A stretch of DNA of 58,171 nt from Sutterella sp. (GCA_020025955.1 JAHHRF010000007.1:1-58171); one strand, 5' to 3'; counted from the stretch's first letter, positions 9,161-18,157 are shown. Notes: generated by a model not told the origin, from the sequence alone. Numbers and translations: made by a program.

Positions 9161-9253
9161 CGTTTTTGCCCCAAAACGAGGGTGGGGCGTCAGTAGAGAC
9201 AACAAACGCCAGAGGTTCGACCCACTGGCGTTTATGTTTAAGGGATTGGCGAC

Positions 9254-10267
9254 TTAGTAGCTATAGCCTTCTTTTAACCAACGGGCCACGTCCATGGCGC
9301 AATAGGTCAAAATGCCGTCAGCGCCCGCGCGCTTGAAGCAAATCATCGTTTCAACCGTGATCTTCTTTTCATCAATGGCGCCCGCTGCAGCCGCACACTT
9401 AATCATGGCGTATTCACCCGAGACGTGATAGGCAAAGGTGGGGGCCTTGAATTCGTCCTTCACACGACGTACCACGTCGAGATAGGGGAGACCAGGTTTC
9501 ACCATCACCATGTCCGCGCCTTCTTCCAGGTCTAAACCCACTTCCCAGAGGGCTTCATCGCTGTTGGCGGGGTCTTGCTGGTAAACCGCTTTGTTGGAGC
9601 GACCCAAGTTGGCGGAACTCCCCACGGCATCACGGAAGGGACCATAGAAGGCGGAGGCGTACTTGGCGGAATAGGCCATTAAACGCGTATGAATGAGGCC
9701 ATGGGCTTCAAACATTTCACGAATCTTCCCGATACGACCGTCCATCATGTCAGAGGGGGCCACCACGTCGGCACCCGCTTGGGCGTGCGTGAGGGCTTGC
9801 TTCATGAGCATTTCAATCGTTTCGTCGTTAAGGATGTAGCCCGTTTCATCAATGAGCCCATCCTGACCGTGCGTGGTGTACGGATCAAGTGCCACGTCCG
9901 TCATGATGCCCAATTCCGGATACGCCTTCTTTAACGCACGAACCGTACGGGGAATTAACCCGTCAGGATTCGCGGCTTCACGACCGTCAGGGGTTTTCAA
10001 AGACGGATCAATCTGCGGGAAGAGGGCTAACATCGGGATCCCCAATTCCACGCATTCTCCAGCGACTTTCAAGAGTTCATCCAGGGTTAAACGCTCAACG
10101 CCCGGCATCGTCCCCACGGGTTCACGACGGTTTTCCCCTTCCATCACAAAGACGGGGTAAATCAAATCGTTGGCGGTGAGGGTGTTTTCACGCATTAAAC
10201 GACGGGAAAAGTCATCACGACGCATACGACGCATACGTACGCGAGGATAAGCACCTAAAGTCTGCAT
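9254..10267 (-). CDS. hemB: Delta-aminolevulinic acid dehydratase (porphobilinogen synthase)
   Basis: A 337-aa enzyme joining two 5-aminolevulinate molecules into porphobilinogen, the second common step of heme synthesis. Schiff-base lysines sit in AYSAKYASAFYGPFRDA (about K202) and MVMVKPGLPYLD (about K257). The metal-site segment reads DVALDPYTTHGQDG, the aspartate-rich type of Mg-dependent enzymes, not the three-cysteine zinc type of E. coli. The ATG at 10267 is chosen over the upstream TTG because it gives the usual family length. A terminator separates it from engB, so it has its own promoter. The cell thus both makes heme precursors and imports heme (see 33.8-50.1 kb). Confidence 0.96.
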   Translation of the reverse strand: MQTLGAYPRVRMRRMRRDDFSRRLMRENTLTANDLIYPVFVMEGENRREPVGTMPGVERLTLDELLKVAGECVELGIPMLALFPQIDPSLKTPDGREAANPDGLIPRTVRALKKAYPELGIMTDVALDPYTTHGQDGLIDETGYILNDETIEMLMKQALTHAQAGADVVAPSDMMDGRIGKIREMFEAHGLIHTRLMAYSAKYASAFYGPFRDAVGSSANLGRSNKAVYQQDPANSDEALWEVGLDLEEGADMVMVKPGLPYLDVVRRVKDEFKAPTFAYHVSGEYAMIKCAAAAGAIDEKKITVETMICFKRAGADGILTYCAMDVARWLKEGYSY

Positions 10268-10300
10268 AGTGGGTCTCGGGTTGGTAAGGAAAGACAAAAC

Positions 10301-10328
10301 AAAAAGGGCGTCCCAGCAAAGGACGCCC
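10301..10328 (-). terminator. Terminator after engB
   Basis: On the minus strand GGGCGTCC and GGACGCCC form a stem with a short loop, followed by TTTTTG. It lies between the stop of engB and the start of hemB. Confidence 0.8.
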
Positions 10329-10359
10329 AGGATTCCCTATAAGTCTATAGGGGAAAGCT

Positions 10360-10986
10360 TTATTGAGTCTGAAGCCAGCTGTTGAGGACATCCATTAATT
10401 CGTCCGTCCCCGTCTTCTTCATCCCCGAGAAGAGTTGAACCGTCACATGCGGGCCAATCTCGGCCGCGCGGGCCTTGGCCTTACGAAGGGTCACGGCCTT
10501 TTCTTGGTTCTTTAATTGGTCGGCTTTGTTAAGTAACCAATGCATACGCACATTGGGGCGCTCCGCCATAAAGTCGATCAACCATTCGTCCGTGGGCATG
10601 AAGGGGCGACGGGCGTCCATCACGATAACTAACCCCGTCATCGCTTGACGTTGCGCAATGTAGCCGCCCACGAGGCGCGACCAGCTCTTACGGGTATCTT
10701 CATTGGCCTTAGCAAAGCCATAACCCGGCAAGTCCACCAACATCGCCACGTCTTCACGCGTGCCGTCGTCCTTTTTCTGCGACAAACCGAAGAAATTAAT
10801 CAACTGCGTGCGGCCAGGCGTTTTACTCGCGAAGGCTAAACGGTTCTTACGCGTCAGCACGTTAATCGACGTGGATTTGCCTGCATTACTGCGACCAGCA
10901 AAGGCAATTTCAGGCACGGTCTCCTCAGGCAAGCCCTCAAGCTTCGCGGCGGAAATCACAAATTGGGCGGTATCGTACAGGCTCAT
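10360..10986 (-). CDS. engB: Ribosome biogenesis GTP-binding protein EngB/YsxC
   Basis: A 208-aa essential GTPase acting in large-subunit ribosome assembly and linked to cell division. G1 motif GRSNAGKST near residue 32, switch region GRTQLINFF, G3 DLPGYGFA near 90, G4 NKADQL near 155 and the ending FSGMKKTG (G5-like). Length and order are standard. It is transcribed alone, and the 374-nt region upstream also holds the start of the divergent transposase-like gene. Confidence 0.94.
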   Translation of the reverse strand: MSLYDTAQFVISAAKLEGLPEETVPEIAFAGRSNAGKSTSINVLTRKNRLAFASKTPGRTQLINFFGLSQKKDDGTREDVAMLVDLPGYGFAKANEDTRKSWSRLVGGYIAQRQAMTGLVIVMDARRPFMPTDEWLIDFMAERPNVRMHWLLNKADQLKNQEKAVTLRKAKARAAEIGPHVTVQLFSGMKKTGTDELMDVLNSWLQTQ

Positions 10987-11360
10987 AACAACTTATTGAT
11001 GGGAAATAACACGAAATTTTTTCACTTTGAGTCACAACTTAAAGCGTGGCGTATTGTACCAAGCTTTCTAGAAAGAAACCCTTAAACCGCGTCAGAAAGG
11101 GATTTATCGTCATTTCGGTGCTAAAAAGCACACTTCCGCCATTGGACAAATTTCGTGTGCGGTTACAAAAATACAACAACACGATTTCATTCGGTCCTTC
11201 CACAAAAATTATGGTTTTTTCCAATTTTCCCAAGCCCGATAAGTGGTTTAATAAATTGGGTAGGGGGCAATGACGAAGTTTTTCACGCCGCATGAATACT
11301 TTAAATCGCCGAACCTCCTTAGGGCGTGATATGTTCAAAGAAAAATCTAGGAGCAAAACA
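10987..11360. other. Intergenic region between engB and the IS256-like gene
   Basis: No convincing gene. AT-rich, and carries divergent promoters for engB (-) and the 11361 gene (+). No inverted repeats typical of an IS256 end are evident. Confidence 0.4.
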
Positions 11361-12161
11361 ATGCAAACGAGTCCCTCCCCCGCACGTTCGATACGTCATG
11401 TACCGTCCTACCTGTGTTCGGCCCTTACTCGCTTGACGAAACTCACACTGGGGCAAGAACCGGAGCCCGGTCTGGTCAGTTCGATTTTTTCCTCGTTTAT
11501 GCAGTTCGCGGTGGAACGTATGTTGCACCACGAAATTGAACGTTTCTTAAGCGTGAGCGAGCCCGATCCGGTGACGGGTCAACAAAACAGTCGCAATGGC
11601 TTCACCTCGAAGGTTTTACACACCGATTTAGGTCGTGTCACCATTCGTCAGCCGCGCGATCGTATGGCCAAGTTCACGTCGGTGTTCTTGCCCCGTTATG
11701 CCCGCCAATACCCTGGGCGCGACGGCGATACCTTGCGTTTAATGGCGAAAGGTACGCTCTACAAAGATATCGAACGCTATATCCGCTTGGAGTTTGGTCC
11801 GGGTACCGATAAGCGCTTGATTCAGACGGTTGCGATGGACTTCTTTGCCTACGCCGCCAACTGGCAAGCCCAGAACTTGGACGCGCACTACGATCGCATC
11901 GTGGTGGGCCCCATTCAGGCGTCGAGCTACCACGCGAAAACCCCGAAACTTCTTCATGTGGTGATGGGTAAGCGCTCTGACGGTGAAGTACAGCTCCTCG
12001 GCATTTATCGTCCCAACGAGTCGCCTCTCACAGAAGCCTATTGGGCGCACATGCTCGAAGACATGATGGCACGAGGTCTGGTTCAGGCGGATGAGTACGT
12101 GGGCTTTGATGAAGTCAACGCCAAAGCCGCTTTGCAAGACGCGCTTATTCGTCGCAGCTAA
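11361..12161 (+). CDS. Truncated IS256/mutator-type transposase-like protein
   Basis: A 266-aa protein. The ATG at 11361 is chosen because AGGAG lies 7 nt upstream. N-terminal and central parts resemble IS256-type transposases: E-L-F-like helices, RNGFTSKVLHTDLGRVTIRQPRDR, then a LDAHYDR segment where the first catalytic Asp of the DDE triad is expected and GFDEVNAKAAL where the second (SDAH-GL) is expected. IS256 transposases are about 400 aa; the last third with the catalytic Glu is absent and no terminal inverted repeats are seen. It may be a dead fragment or a domesticated DNA-binding derivative. The frame is intact and codon use matches the neighbours, which favours domestication or recent truncation. 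Confidence 0.6.
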   Translation: MQTSPSPARSIRHVPSYLCSALTRLTKLTLGQEPEPGLVSSIFSSFMQFAVERMLHHEIERFLSVSEPDPVTGQQNSRNGFTSKVLHTDLGRVTIRQPRDRMAKFTSVFLPRYARQYPGRDGDTLRLMAKGTLYKDIERYIRLEFGPGTDKRLIQTVAMDFFAYAANWQAQNLDAHYDRIVVGPIQASSYHAKTPKLLHVVMGKRSDGEVQLLGIYRPNESPLTEAYWAHMLEDMMARGLVQADEYVGFDEVNAKAALQDALIRRS

Positions 12162-12225
12162 TGCGCTGAAACAATTTGACAGACAAACTGGGTAGGGCAA
12201 TTTAAAACCCAATCCCAAAATCAAA

Positions 12226-12270
12226 ACATCCCCATTTGCGTCACGCGCGAATGGGGATGTGTCATTTTCG
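12226..12270 (+). terminator. Terminator-like hairpin after the IS256-like gene
   Basis: Perfect 11-bp stem ACATCCCCATT/AATGGGGATGT extended by GC pairs, followed by GTCATTTTCG. Confidence 0.6.
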
Positions 12271-12278
12271 GATGTCCG

Positions 12279-12308
12279 AAAAAATGGGTGGGGCGAACAC
12301 CCCACCCA
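12279..12308 (-). terminator. Terminator of guaC
   Basis: On the minus strand TGGGTGGGG and CCCCACCCA form a 9-bp stem with a 6-nt loop, followed by TTTTTTC, 10 nt after the guaC stop. Confidence 0.85.
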
Positions 12309-12318
12309 AATTTAGGTC

Positions 12319-13362
12319 TTAAAGAGACTTCCCAAAGACCTCATTGAGCTGCATGGAGACACGCACAAAGGTCGTGCGCATGGTGAGCTCCTTCAAGCGT
12401 CGTGCGCCCACGTACGTGCACGCAGAACGCACCCCGCCGGTGATGTCTTGGGCGGCTTGATCGACCGGCCCCTTAAAGGGAATCAAAACGGTTTTCCCTT
12501 CGGCAGCGCGGTATTTCGCGACGCCCCCGGCGTACTTATCCATGGCGTCTTTGGAACTCATCCCATAGAAGCGCTTATAGGCTTTGCCGTCGACTTCGAC
12601 GAGATCGCCGCCCGCTTCGGCGTAGCCCGCAAGCATCCCCCCTAACATCACGAAGTCCGCACCGCCCCCGAAGGCTTTAGCGATGTCGCCCGGCACCGTG
12701 CAACCACCGTCCGCGCAAATACGACCGCCCAAACCGTGTGCGGCATCGGCGCATTCAATGATGGCGGAGAGCTGGGGGTAGCCCACGCCCGTCATCTTAC
12801 GGGTGGTGCAAACAGAGCCCGGACCAATCCCCACCTTAACGATGTCAGCGCCCGATAAGAGGAGCTCTTCCGTCATGTCGCCCGTGACGACGTTGCCCGC
12901 CATGATGACGAGCTCCGGGTACGTTTCACGAACCTTGCGCACGAAGGCGACAAACGTTTCGGTATAGCCGTTAGCGACGTCAATGCAGACGTATTCAATG
13001 GCGCCGGGGGCGGCCGCCATCACGCGCTGGAACTTTTCCCAGTCATGATCCCCAATCCCTAAGGAATAGAAGGTCTGGGACTTGTTCTTTAATTGGGTGA
13101 AGTGCTCCACGTACTGGGCTTCATCGTAGTGCTTGTGAAGTGCCGTGGAGAGTTGGTAGCGCCCAAGGGCTTCCGACATCTCAAAGGTGCCCGTGGAATC
13201 CATGTTGGCCGCAATGATGGGGATGCCGTGATAGCGAATGGGGCTATGGAGGAATTTGAATTCTCGGGTGATGTCCACTTCGCTACGACTCGTTAAGGTC
13301 GAGCGCTTGGGACGAATCAAAACGTCTTTAAAGTCAAGTTTGACCGTGTTTTCAATATGCAT
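12319..13362 (-). CDS. guaC: GMP reductase
   Basis: A 347-aa IMPDH/GMPR-family enzyme converting GMP to IMP with NADPH, balancing purine pools. The catalytic Cys is in GIGPGSVCTTRKMTGVGYPQ (about C185), followed by the phosphate-binding segments ADGGCTVPGD, GADFVMLGGMLAG and the FYGMSSKDAM flap. Length fits GuaC (about 347) and not the longer IMP dehydrogenase with CBS domains. Start at ATG 13362 (MHIENTVKLDFKDVLIRPKRS, a typical GuaC N-terminus). It lies downstream of the GIY-YIG gene but is separated from it by a terminator. Confidence 0.95.
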   Translation of the reverse strand: MHIENTVKLDFKDVLIRPKRSTLTSRSEVDITREFKFLHSPIRYHGIPIIAANMDSTGTFEMSEALGRYQLSTALHKHYDEAQYVEHFTQLKNKSQTFYSLGIGDHDWEKFQRVMAAAPGAIEYVCIDVANGYTETFVAFVRKVRETYPELVIMAGNVVTGDMTEELLLSGADIVKVGIGPGSVCTTRKMTGVGYPQLSAIIECADAAHGLGGRICADGGCTVPGDIAKAFGGGADFVMLGGMLAGYAEAGGDLVEVDGKAYKRFYGMSSKDAMDKYAGGVAKYRAAEGKTVLIPFKGPVDQAAQDITGGVRSACTYVGARRLKELTMRTTFVRVSMQLNEVFGKSL

Positions 13363-13474
13363 GGCGGTATCTCAGCTAATGGGAAAAAAGAATTGCCGAA
13401 AAACTGTCGCCCGACGTTTGATGGGGTCGCGGTGGGGGTGACGAAGGGGTCACCCAAGACTTTGCTGGAGTCCG

Positions 13475-13523
13475 CAAAAAACGCCGGCATCAACGTTCTA
13501 AATAACAACGTGATGGTCGGCGT
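13475..13523 (-). terminator. Terminator between the GIY-YIG gene and guaC
   Basis: Minus strand: ACGCCG pairs with CGGCGT and the inner CATCA-CGTT with AACG-TTGATG, followed by TTTTTT. It lies 66 nt after the stop of the GIY-YIG gene and 113 nt before the guaC start, so it ends the former or acts as an attenuator in the guaC leader. Confidence 0.7.
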
Positions 13524-13588
13524 TAATTAATTCTATAGAACGTTGACGACGCTTGGCAACCCCCGAATGGGAGGGTTTCCCTTAAGTT

Positions 13589-14779
13589 TTAAGTCCGAGG
13601 CATAAAGGCGAGACGCCGTTGGATTTGGTAATGGGCAAAACTGTTGCCCACTGGTTGGTCGGTTGCCGTAGACGCATTTAATGCCGCTAAAACGTAGACG
13701 CCCACCCATTGGCACCACTCGCGATCAAGTAAAAGTCCAAGGAAGCCCGACAAAGGCACGTCCGTTGTAAACACCCCGTCAGGGTCTTCTTTGATGAGTT
13801 TTTCAAGGTCAACGGGTGTCTCTGATATACCCGCGGGTACCGTTCTTGCTTCCCACTCAAACTGAGCCCAAGCAAGACGCTTTTTGAGTTTTTCAACGTC
13901 CACCGATTTCGTTTCAAACCCTCGGCTAGAGCCATAAATTCGCAGACGGTAGTGCCCGGGCGCTCGATTCCAACCGTAGATGACGAGTAAGGGGTGGCCG
14001 CCCGCGGTGGTGATGCGAAGGGCTTTCCTGGTGCGTTGCATGTTATCAATGGATACCCCCACAAAGGCGCCCAGTAAGTCGTGGGGCACGGGGATAAAGC
14101 GCTCAACGAAGCGTGCAGCTTCGTCTAAAACCCGTTCGTATTGCGGTAAAAGTTGGAAGGCTTGCCAGTGGTGCGTGTCTGACGCGGGGGCGTACTTAAA
14201 GAGGTTCGCGAGCGTTCCAAAGGAGCGTGGGCGATCGAGCAATCGCGCTAGAAAGTCGAGTTGATCGGACGCCGTTAAGGTCTCTGTAAAGGGCGCTTCA
14301 CGCTTGGATATCGCTTCCATTAAGTTGGACGCGGGGGCTTTCTCGTCGTCTACGGGGTCGTCGTCCACTGACGTTTCAAGCACTGTCGCATTGGCGTCTT
14401 CCGCTTGTGGGTCGACGTACCCCTTTTCTAGCACATTTCCCAAGGGCACCGCTAAGTCTTTAGCTGCATGCAGGATAGTGGTTTCCAGCCGATCGAGCTT
14501 TCTTGCGCCGCACGGGGTAAAGGCTAAATAGTGCACCTGAATCCCATAGTCGGCGTGCTGTTGGGTGCGCCTGATGAGGTCCACCGTGCGACCCACGTAC
14601 AAGCGCCCGTCCGTTCGAAACTGTAAATACACTCCCATCAGGGTGTTCGTGGTGCCGTCGGGTTTACGCGTGAAGGCTTCCGGCGGAAAGGCTTGACGAA
14701 GGTTGGGTTGATGGCGAATGTCCGCTAAATATTCAAAGCCCAGACAGCGAGCAATGACGATGGCCTGTTCGAATTCCAT
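13589..14779 (-). CDS. GIY-YIG nuclease-domain protein of unknown role
   Basis: A 396-aa protein. The start at 14779 (MEFEQAIVIARCLGF) is preferred because GGAG lies 8 nt upstream; an upstream in-frame start would run through a terminator hairpin. Residues about 45-120 form a GIY-YIG-like domain: LMGVYLQFRTDGRLYVGRTVDLIRRTQQH, with the Y/V-Y and YVG pair, the catalytic Arg in VGRTVDLIRR and a Glu in LDRLETTIL. The remaining 270 residues are unrecognised, with an acidic linker (about 135-160) and a C-terminal region rich in aromatic residues. It lies downstream of the 14881 gene on the same strand, and the two may act together. Role in DNA processing or defence is only inferred. Confidence 0.7.
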   Translation of the reverse strand: MEFEQAIVIARCLGFEYLADIRHQPNLRQAFPPEAFTRKPDGTTNTLMGVYLQFRTDGRLYVGRTVDLIRRTQQHADYGIQVHYLAFTPCGARKLDRLETTILHAAKDLAVPLGNVLEKGYVDPQAEDANATVLETSVDDDPVDDEKAPASNLMEAISKREAPFTETLTASDQLDFLARLLDRPRSFGTLANLFKYAPASDTHHWQAFQLLPQYERVLDEAARFVERFIPVPHDLLGAFVGVSIDNMQRTRKALRITTAGGHPLLVIYGWNRAPGHYRLRIYGSSRGFETKSVDVEKLKKRLAWAQFEWEARTVPAGISETPVDLEKLIKEDPDGVFTTDVPLSGFLGLLLDREWCQWVGVYVLAALNASTATDQPVGNSFAHYQIQRRLAFMPRT

Positions 14780-14800
14780 AGGAGCGTCTCCAGGAAAAGA

Positions 14801-14828
14801 ATGGGGACCCCAAGGATCCCCATTTTTT
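14801..14828. terminator. Hairpin between the two nuclease-like genes
   Basis: ATGGGGA/TCCCCAT stem with a 9-nt loop. On the minus strand it is followed by TCTTTT, so it may terminate or attenuate transcription from the 14881-16401 gene before the GIY-YIG gene. Confidence 0.55.
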
Positions 14829-14880
14829 ATATCGAACAGCGTCTTTACTTTACGCCCTCTCGACGCAGCTTGCAACGCCC

Positions 14881-16401
14881 TTAAAAAAGCGTCCCCGAGC
14901 TCGGGCCAAAGCTAAAGCGAGCCAAGTCAGGCGGCAAGCGCCCGTCCGACTTCTTTTCCCAGAATTGGTGCAGGCGATCGACCGCCGTTTTAATGAGTTC
15001 CGGCGCCTCATCGTGCACGATCAATTGCCCGTCGTCATTTAATAACAAGCAAAAGAGCGAATAGGGAAGGCTGTCTTGTTTGCTGCCAAAGAGCACCGCA
15101 CGGTTTTCGACCGACGCGTCTGGGTAGAAGCGATTGACATACACCGCTTCAAAGTTCGCCATCAGAGGTAATTGATTTAACGCGGACCAGCGCGCCCCCC
15201 ACGTCTGGGCATTGATAATCAAGGCGTGCGTTTGGGCTTTGTTAATTAAGCATAAATCGGGCGTATCAATGCGTTGATTGTCCACGCCTTCATGGTGCGC
15301 CTTTAAGTCCACGTAGCGACGGATTTCAGAGGTTTGCCCATTGGGCTTTAAGAAGTCCGTTTTCTCTGCGCGGTTATGGTGGCTGAAGAGCACCTTCCCT
15401 AACCCGAAGTAGGGGATCAGGGCGGCCAACAACACGGTGACTTGCTTTTTATTGCGCTTTTCAAAGGTCCAATAGTGGCGGGGTAACTTCATGCCAAAAC
15501 TTTCCACCCCATACAATTCAATCTGGAAGGTTTCCTGAAAGACGTGGAACTTGTTGGCGCGGATTAAGTAGTCATCCACCACCCCATGGTCCGTAACCAA
15601 AATGGGGCCCGTCCAACCGAGGTGGCGCACCGTCATGGCAAGCGCTCCCACCAATGAAATATTCGCTTCGTGCGAAATCGTGCCACCCTTTTCTAACCAA
15701 GCGCGAATGACGAGGGTATTGTCTTCGAGATTTAAGCGAACCGGCACAGACCAGTGCATGGGCACGGCCTTTTGTAAGTGATCGCGCTCGGGGCTCAATT
15801 GGTTTTTCGCCTCAATCACCGCTTCAACCGAGTCAAAGGGCACCACTTCGCCAATTGCCTCCGGGGCATCTTCAATCTGAATCCCTAAGGTTTTAATGAG
15901 ACGTAAGGCAAAAAGAAAGCCCGGCTTCAGAACAGGCGGGAACTTCCGCTCAAGGGGCGAATCCGTGAAAAGAAGCACGCGATCGCGCGCTTCCGGGTGC
16001 CAGCGGGTTAAGAGCGCCCACTTCGCCAAGCGCGTAAAGAGCCCGCTTTTTTCGTTATCCGTCAGACGCGCTTCTTCCACGTAAAAGAGGGGTTGATCTG
16101 CCTGGATGGGCATTAAGTCCTGCAAAAAGACTTGGTAGTCCACGACGTGCAAGGGGCTCGTCACCAATCGGAAAAAGAGGCGAGCGACCCCCGGGATCGT
16201 TACCCCAACGACTTCATACGTAAAGCTAAAGCGGTTCCCTTCGCCAGCAAGGGGCAAAAGTTTCACACCGCCTTTGGCCACTGTCATCGCCACGTTTAAG
16301 CGTTGGGCCGTAAGCCCTGTTAAGCGCGTCAGCACCTCGGGCTTTGGGGGCTCTTCAGAGAGAATCCACACGTTTTGGGCAGTCGATCCAGTTCGATTCA
16401 T
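14881..16401 (-). CDS. Large unknown protein with a degenerate PD-(D/E)XK-like motif
   Basis: A 506-aa protein. The start is set at the ATG at 16401 (MNRTGSTAQNVWIL); an in-frame upstream start at 16467 would add 22 residues. No signal peptide or membrane segment is evident. Near residue 400 the segment RIDTPDLCLINKAQTHALIINAQTW has the spacing of restriction-type PD-(D/E)XK nucleases (TPD, then a hydrophobic strand ending in E-x-K), but the E-x-K positions read N-A-Q. The rest matches nothing I know. It sits upstream of the GIY-YIG gene with a hairpin between them. Possible inactive nuclease-fold or nucleic-acid-binding protein; function unknown. Confidence 0.6.
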   Translation of the reverse strand: MNRTGSTAQNVWILSEEPPKPEVLTRLTGLTAQRLNVAMTVAKGGVKLLPLAGEGNRFSFTYEVVGVTIPGVARLFFRLVTSPLHVVDYQVFLQDLMPIQADQPLFYVEEARLTDNEKSGLFTRLAKWALLTRWHPEARDRVLLFTDSPLERKFPPVLKPGFLFALRLIKTLGIQIEDAPEAIGEVVPFDSVEAVIEAKNQLSPERDHLQKAVPMHWSVPVRLNLEDNTLVIRAWLEKGGTISHEANISLVGALAMTVRHLGWTGPILVTDHGVVDDYLIRANKFHVFQETFQIELYGVESFGMKLPRHYWTFEKRNKKQVTVLLAALIPYFGLGKVLFSHHNRAEKTDFLKPNGQTSEIRRYVDLKAHHEGVDNQRIDTPDLCLINKAQTHALIINAQTWGARWSALNQLPLMANFEAVYVNRFYPDASVENRAVLFGSKQDSLPYSLFCLLLNDDGQLIVHDEAPELIKTAVDRLHQFWEKKSDGRLPPDLARFSFGPSSGTLF

Positions 16402-16749
16402 GTAAGTCGCAGGCGATAAGGGCAGGAAAGAAAAGAGGGGGTGAACCCCACTTGCGCAGGCGCGCATGTCCCGACATTTTAACGGATCACGATCGTGGAC
16501 GGGGAGAGGGTCCAGTAACAGGGTGGAAACCTCGCGTTTCCCATCGAAAATTGCACTTTTTTAAAATTTATAGCGCAAATGGGGGAGGCGACAGCGCGAA
16601 ATAGTGGATATTATATAAAGGTTTGAGCCTAGCAAAACGAACCGAAAAGCGTGTGTTAAACGACACAAAACGCGGGTTTTGAGCGGGTTTAGACAGTGTA
16701 AAGATGAATTCTAGTATTAAATGACGAACTTAATGTGGGGGTCAAAAAA
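16402..16749 (+). promoter_or_regulatory. Upstream region of the uracil-type permease gene, with promoter
   Basis: No gene in this stretch. A promoter candidate for the permease is TAGACA (16690-16695) and TAGTAT (16712-16717) with a 16-nt spacer, about 33 nt before the start. No riboswitch could be recognised. Confidence 0.45.
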
Positions 16750-18090
16750 ATGAGTTACTTCCCTTCTTGGAAGCTCAAGCACACGGGCACGATTGCTCCG
16801 GATGAAACGTTGCCGGCAGGGCAAACTTTGGCCTTAGGGATTCAGCACGTTGTAGCAATGTTTGGTTCGACGGTCTTGGCACCGTTATTGATGGGTTTTG
16901 ACCCGAACATGGCAGTTTTAATGAGTGGCATTGGGACACTCATTTTTTTTGCCATCGTAGGGGGTCGAGTTCCGAGTTACTTGGGCTCAAGCTTTGCTTT
17001 TATTGGGGTCGTGATCGCGGCAACGGGGTACGTTGCAGGGTCCGGCCCTAATTTGAATGTCCCGGTCGCCTTGGGCGGGATTGTCTTGACGGGGGCACTC
17101 TACGCCGTTGTGGGTCTCATTGTGATGTACACGGGGGTGCAGTGGATTGAACGCTTGATGCCGCCGGTGGTCACGGGGGCTGTGGTGGCCGTGATTGGCT
17201 TAAATTTAGCGCCCACCGCCGTTAAGAGCGTGGGTCCCTCTGAGTTCGACGCCTGGATGGCCCTCTTTACGGTGCTCTCCGTGGGGGCAGTGGCGGTCTA
17301 CAGCCGCGGCTTCATTCAGAAACTCTTGATTCTCGTCGGGCTCTTAATCGCCTACGTCGTCTACGCCGTCTTAACGAACGGTTTGGGTTTAGGTAAGCCC
17401 ATCGACTTCTCGGTGATTGGTAACGCGGCGTGGTTCGGGATGCCCACCATGCACGCTCCGGTCTTCGAATTAAACGCCATCATGTTGATCCTGCCTGTGG
17501 TCATCATCTTGGTGGGTGAAAACTTAGGTCACATCAAGGCCGTTACCGCCATGACGGGCAAAAACTTAGACCCCTACATGGGTCGTGCCTTCTTGGGTGA
17601 CGGTTTAGCCACCATGCTCTCGGGCTCCTTCGGGGGTACGGGTGTGACGACCTACGGCGAAAACATCGGTGTGATGGCCGCCACGCGCGTCTACTCCACC
17701 TTGGTCTTCCCGGTGGCTGCCGTCTTTGCCATCATCCTTGGCTTCTCGCCCAAGTTCGGTGCCTTAATTCAGACGATTCCGCAGCCCATCTTAGGCGGCA
17801 CCTCGATTGTGGTCTTCGGCTTGATTGCCGTGGCCGGTGCCCGCGTCTGGGTGGTGAACCAGGTGGACTTCGGTAACTCCCGCAACCTCATGGTGGCTGC
17901 CGTCACCTTGATTCTCGGGGGCGGTGACTTCACGCTTGACTTAGGGTTCTTCCAGTTGGGCGGCATCGGGACCGCCACGTTCGGTGCCATTCTCTTAAAT
18001 GCCGCGCTCATGATTGGGGAAAAGCACCCCAAGGTCGAGCCGGTAGATATCGGGATGGATCCTGAGCTCACCAAAAAGAAAGACGCCTAA
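16750..18090 (+). CDS. uraA: Uracil/xanthine-type nucleobase permease (NCS2 family)
   Basis: A 446-aa inner-membrane transporter with about 14 hydrophobic segments. The start at 16750 (MSYFPSWKLK) is chosen over GTG at 16735 because TGGGGGT is well placed upstream. Family marks: LALGIQHVVAMFGSTVLAPLLMGF, the VGENLGHIKAVTAMTG segment with the substrate-binding Glu, GGTGVTTYGENIGVMAATRVYST and NSRNLMVAAVTLILGGG. The TTYGENIG form is typical of UraA/RutG pyrimidine permeases, so proton-driven uracil uptake is the best guess. Monocistronic, with its own terminator. Its codon use is more regular than its neighbours', as for a well-expressed gene. Confidence 0.88.
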   Translation: MSYFPSWKLKHTGTIAPDETLPAGQTLALGIQHVVAMFGSTVLAPLLMGFDPNMAVLMSGIGTLIFFAIVGGRVPSYLGSSFAFIGVVIAATGYVAGSGPNLNVPVALGGIVLTGALYAVVGLIVMYTGVQWIERLMPPVVTGAVVAVIGLNLAPTAVKSVGPSEFDAWMALFTVLSVGAVAVYSRGFIQKLLILVGLLIAYVVYAVLTNGLGLGKPIDFSVIGNAAWFGMPTMHAPVFELNAIMLILPVVIILVGENLGHIKAVTAMTGKNLDPYMGRAFLGDGLATMLSGSFGGTGVTTYGENIGVMAATRVYSTLVFPVAAVFAIILGFSPKFGALIQTIPQPILGGTSIVVFGLIAVAGARVWVVNQVDFGNSRNLMVAAVTLILGGGDFTLDLGFFQLGGIGTATFGAILLNAALMIGEKHPKVEPVDIGMDPELTKKKDA

Positions 18091-18108
18091 GCGCCTTAGA
18101 TAACGATT

Positions 18109-18146
18109 AAGCCCTTTGAGTTCGGTTTGGCTCAAAGGGCTTTTTT
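18109..18146 (+). terminator. Terminator of the permease gene
   Basis: Perfect stem AAGCCCTTTGAG/CTCAAAGGGCTT with a 10-nt loop and a run of T. Confidence 0.9.
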
Positions 18147-18157
18147 ATGGACCCCAA

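Noticed and set aside
9254..10267. Zinc-dependent HemB
   Set aside because: The cysteine triad is absent; the segment has the aspartate-type DALDPYTxHGxDG pattern.
13589..16401. Ordinary restriction-modification system
   Set aside because: No methyltransferase motifs in either gene or nearby.
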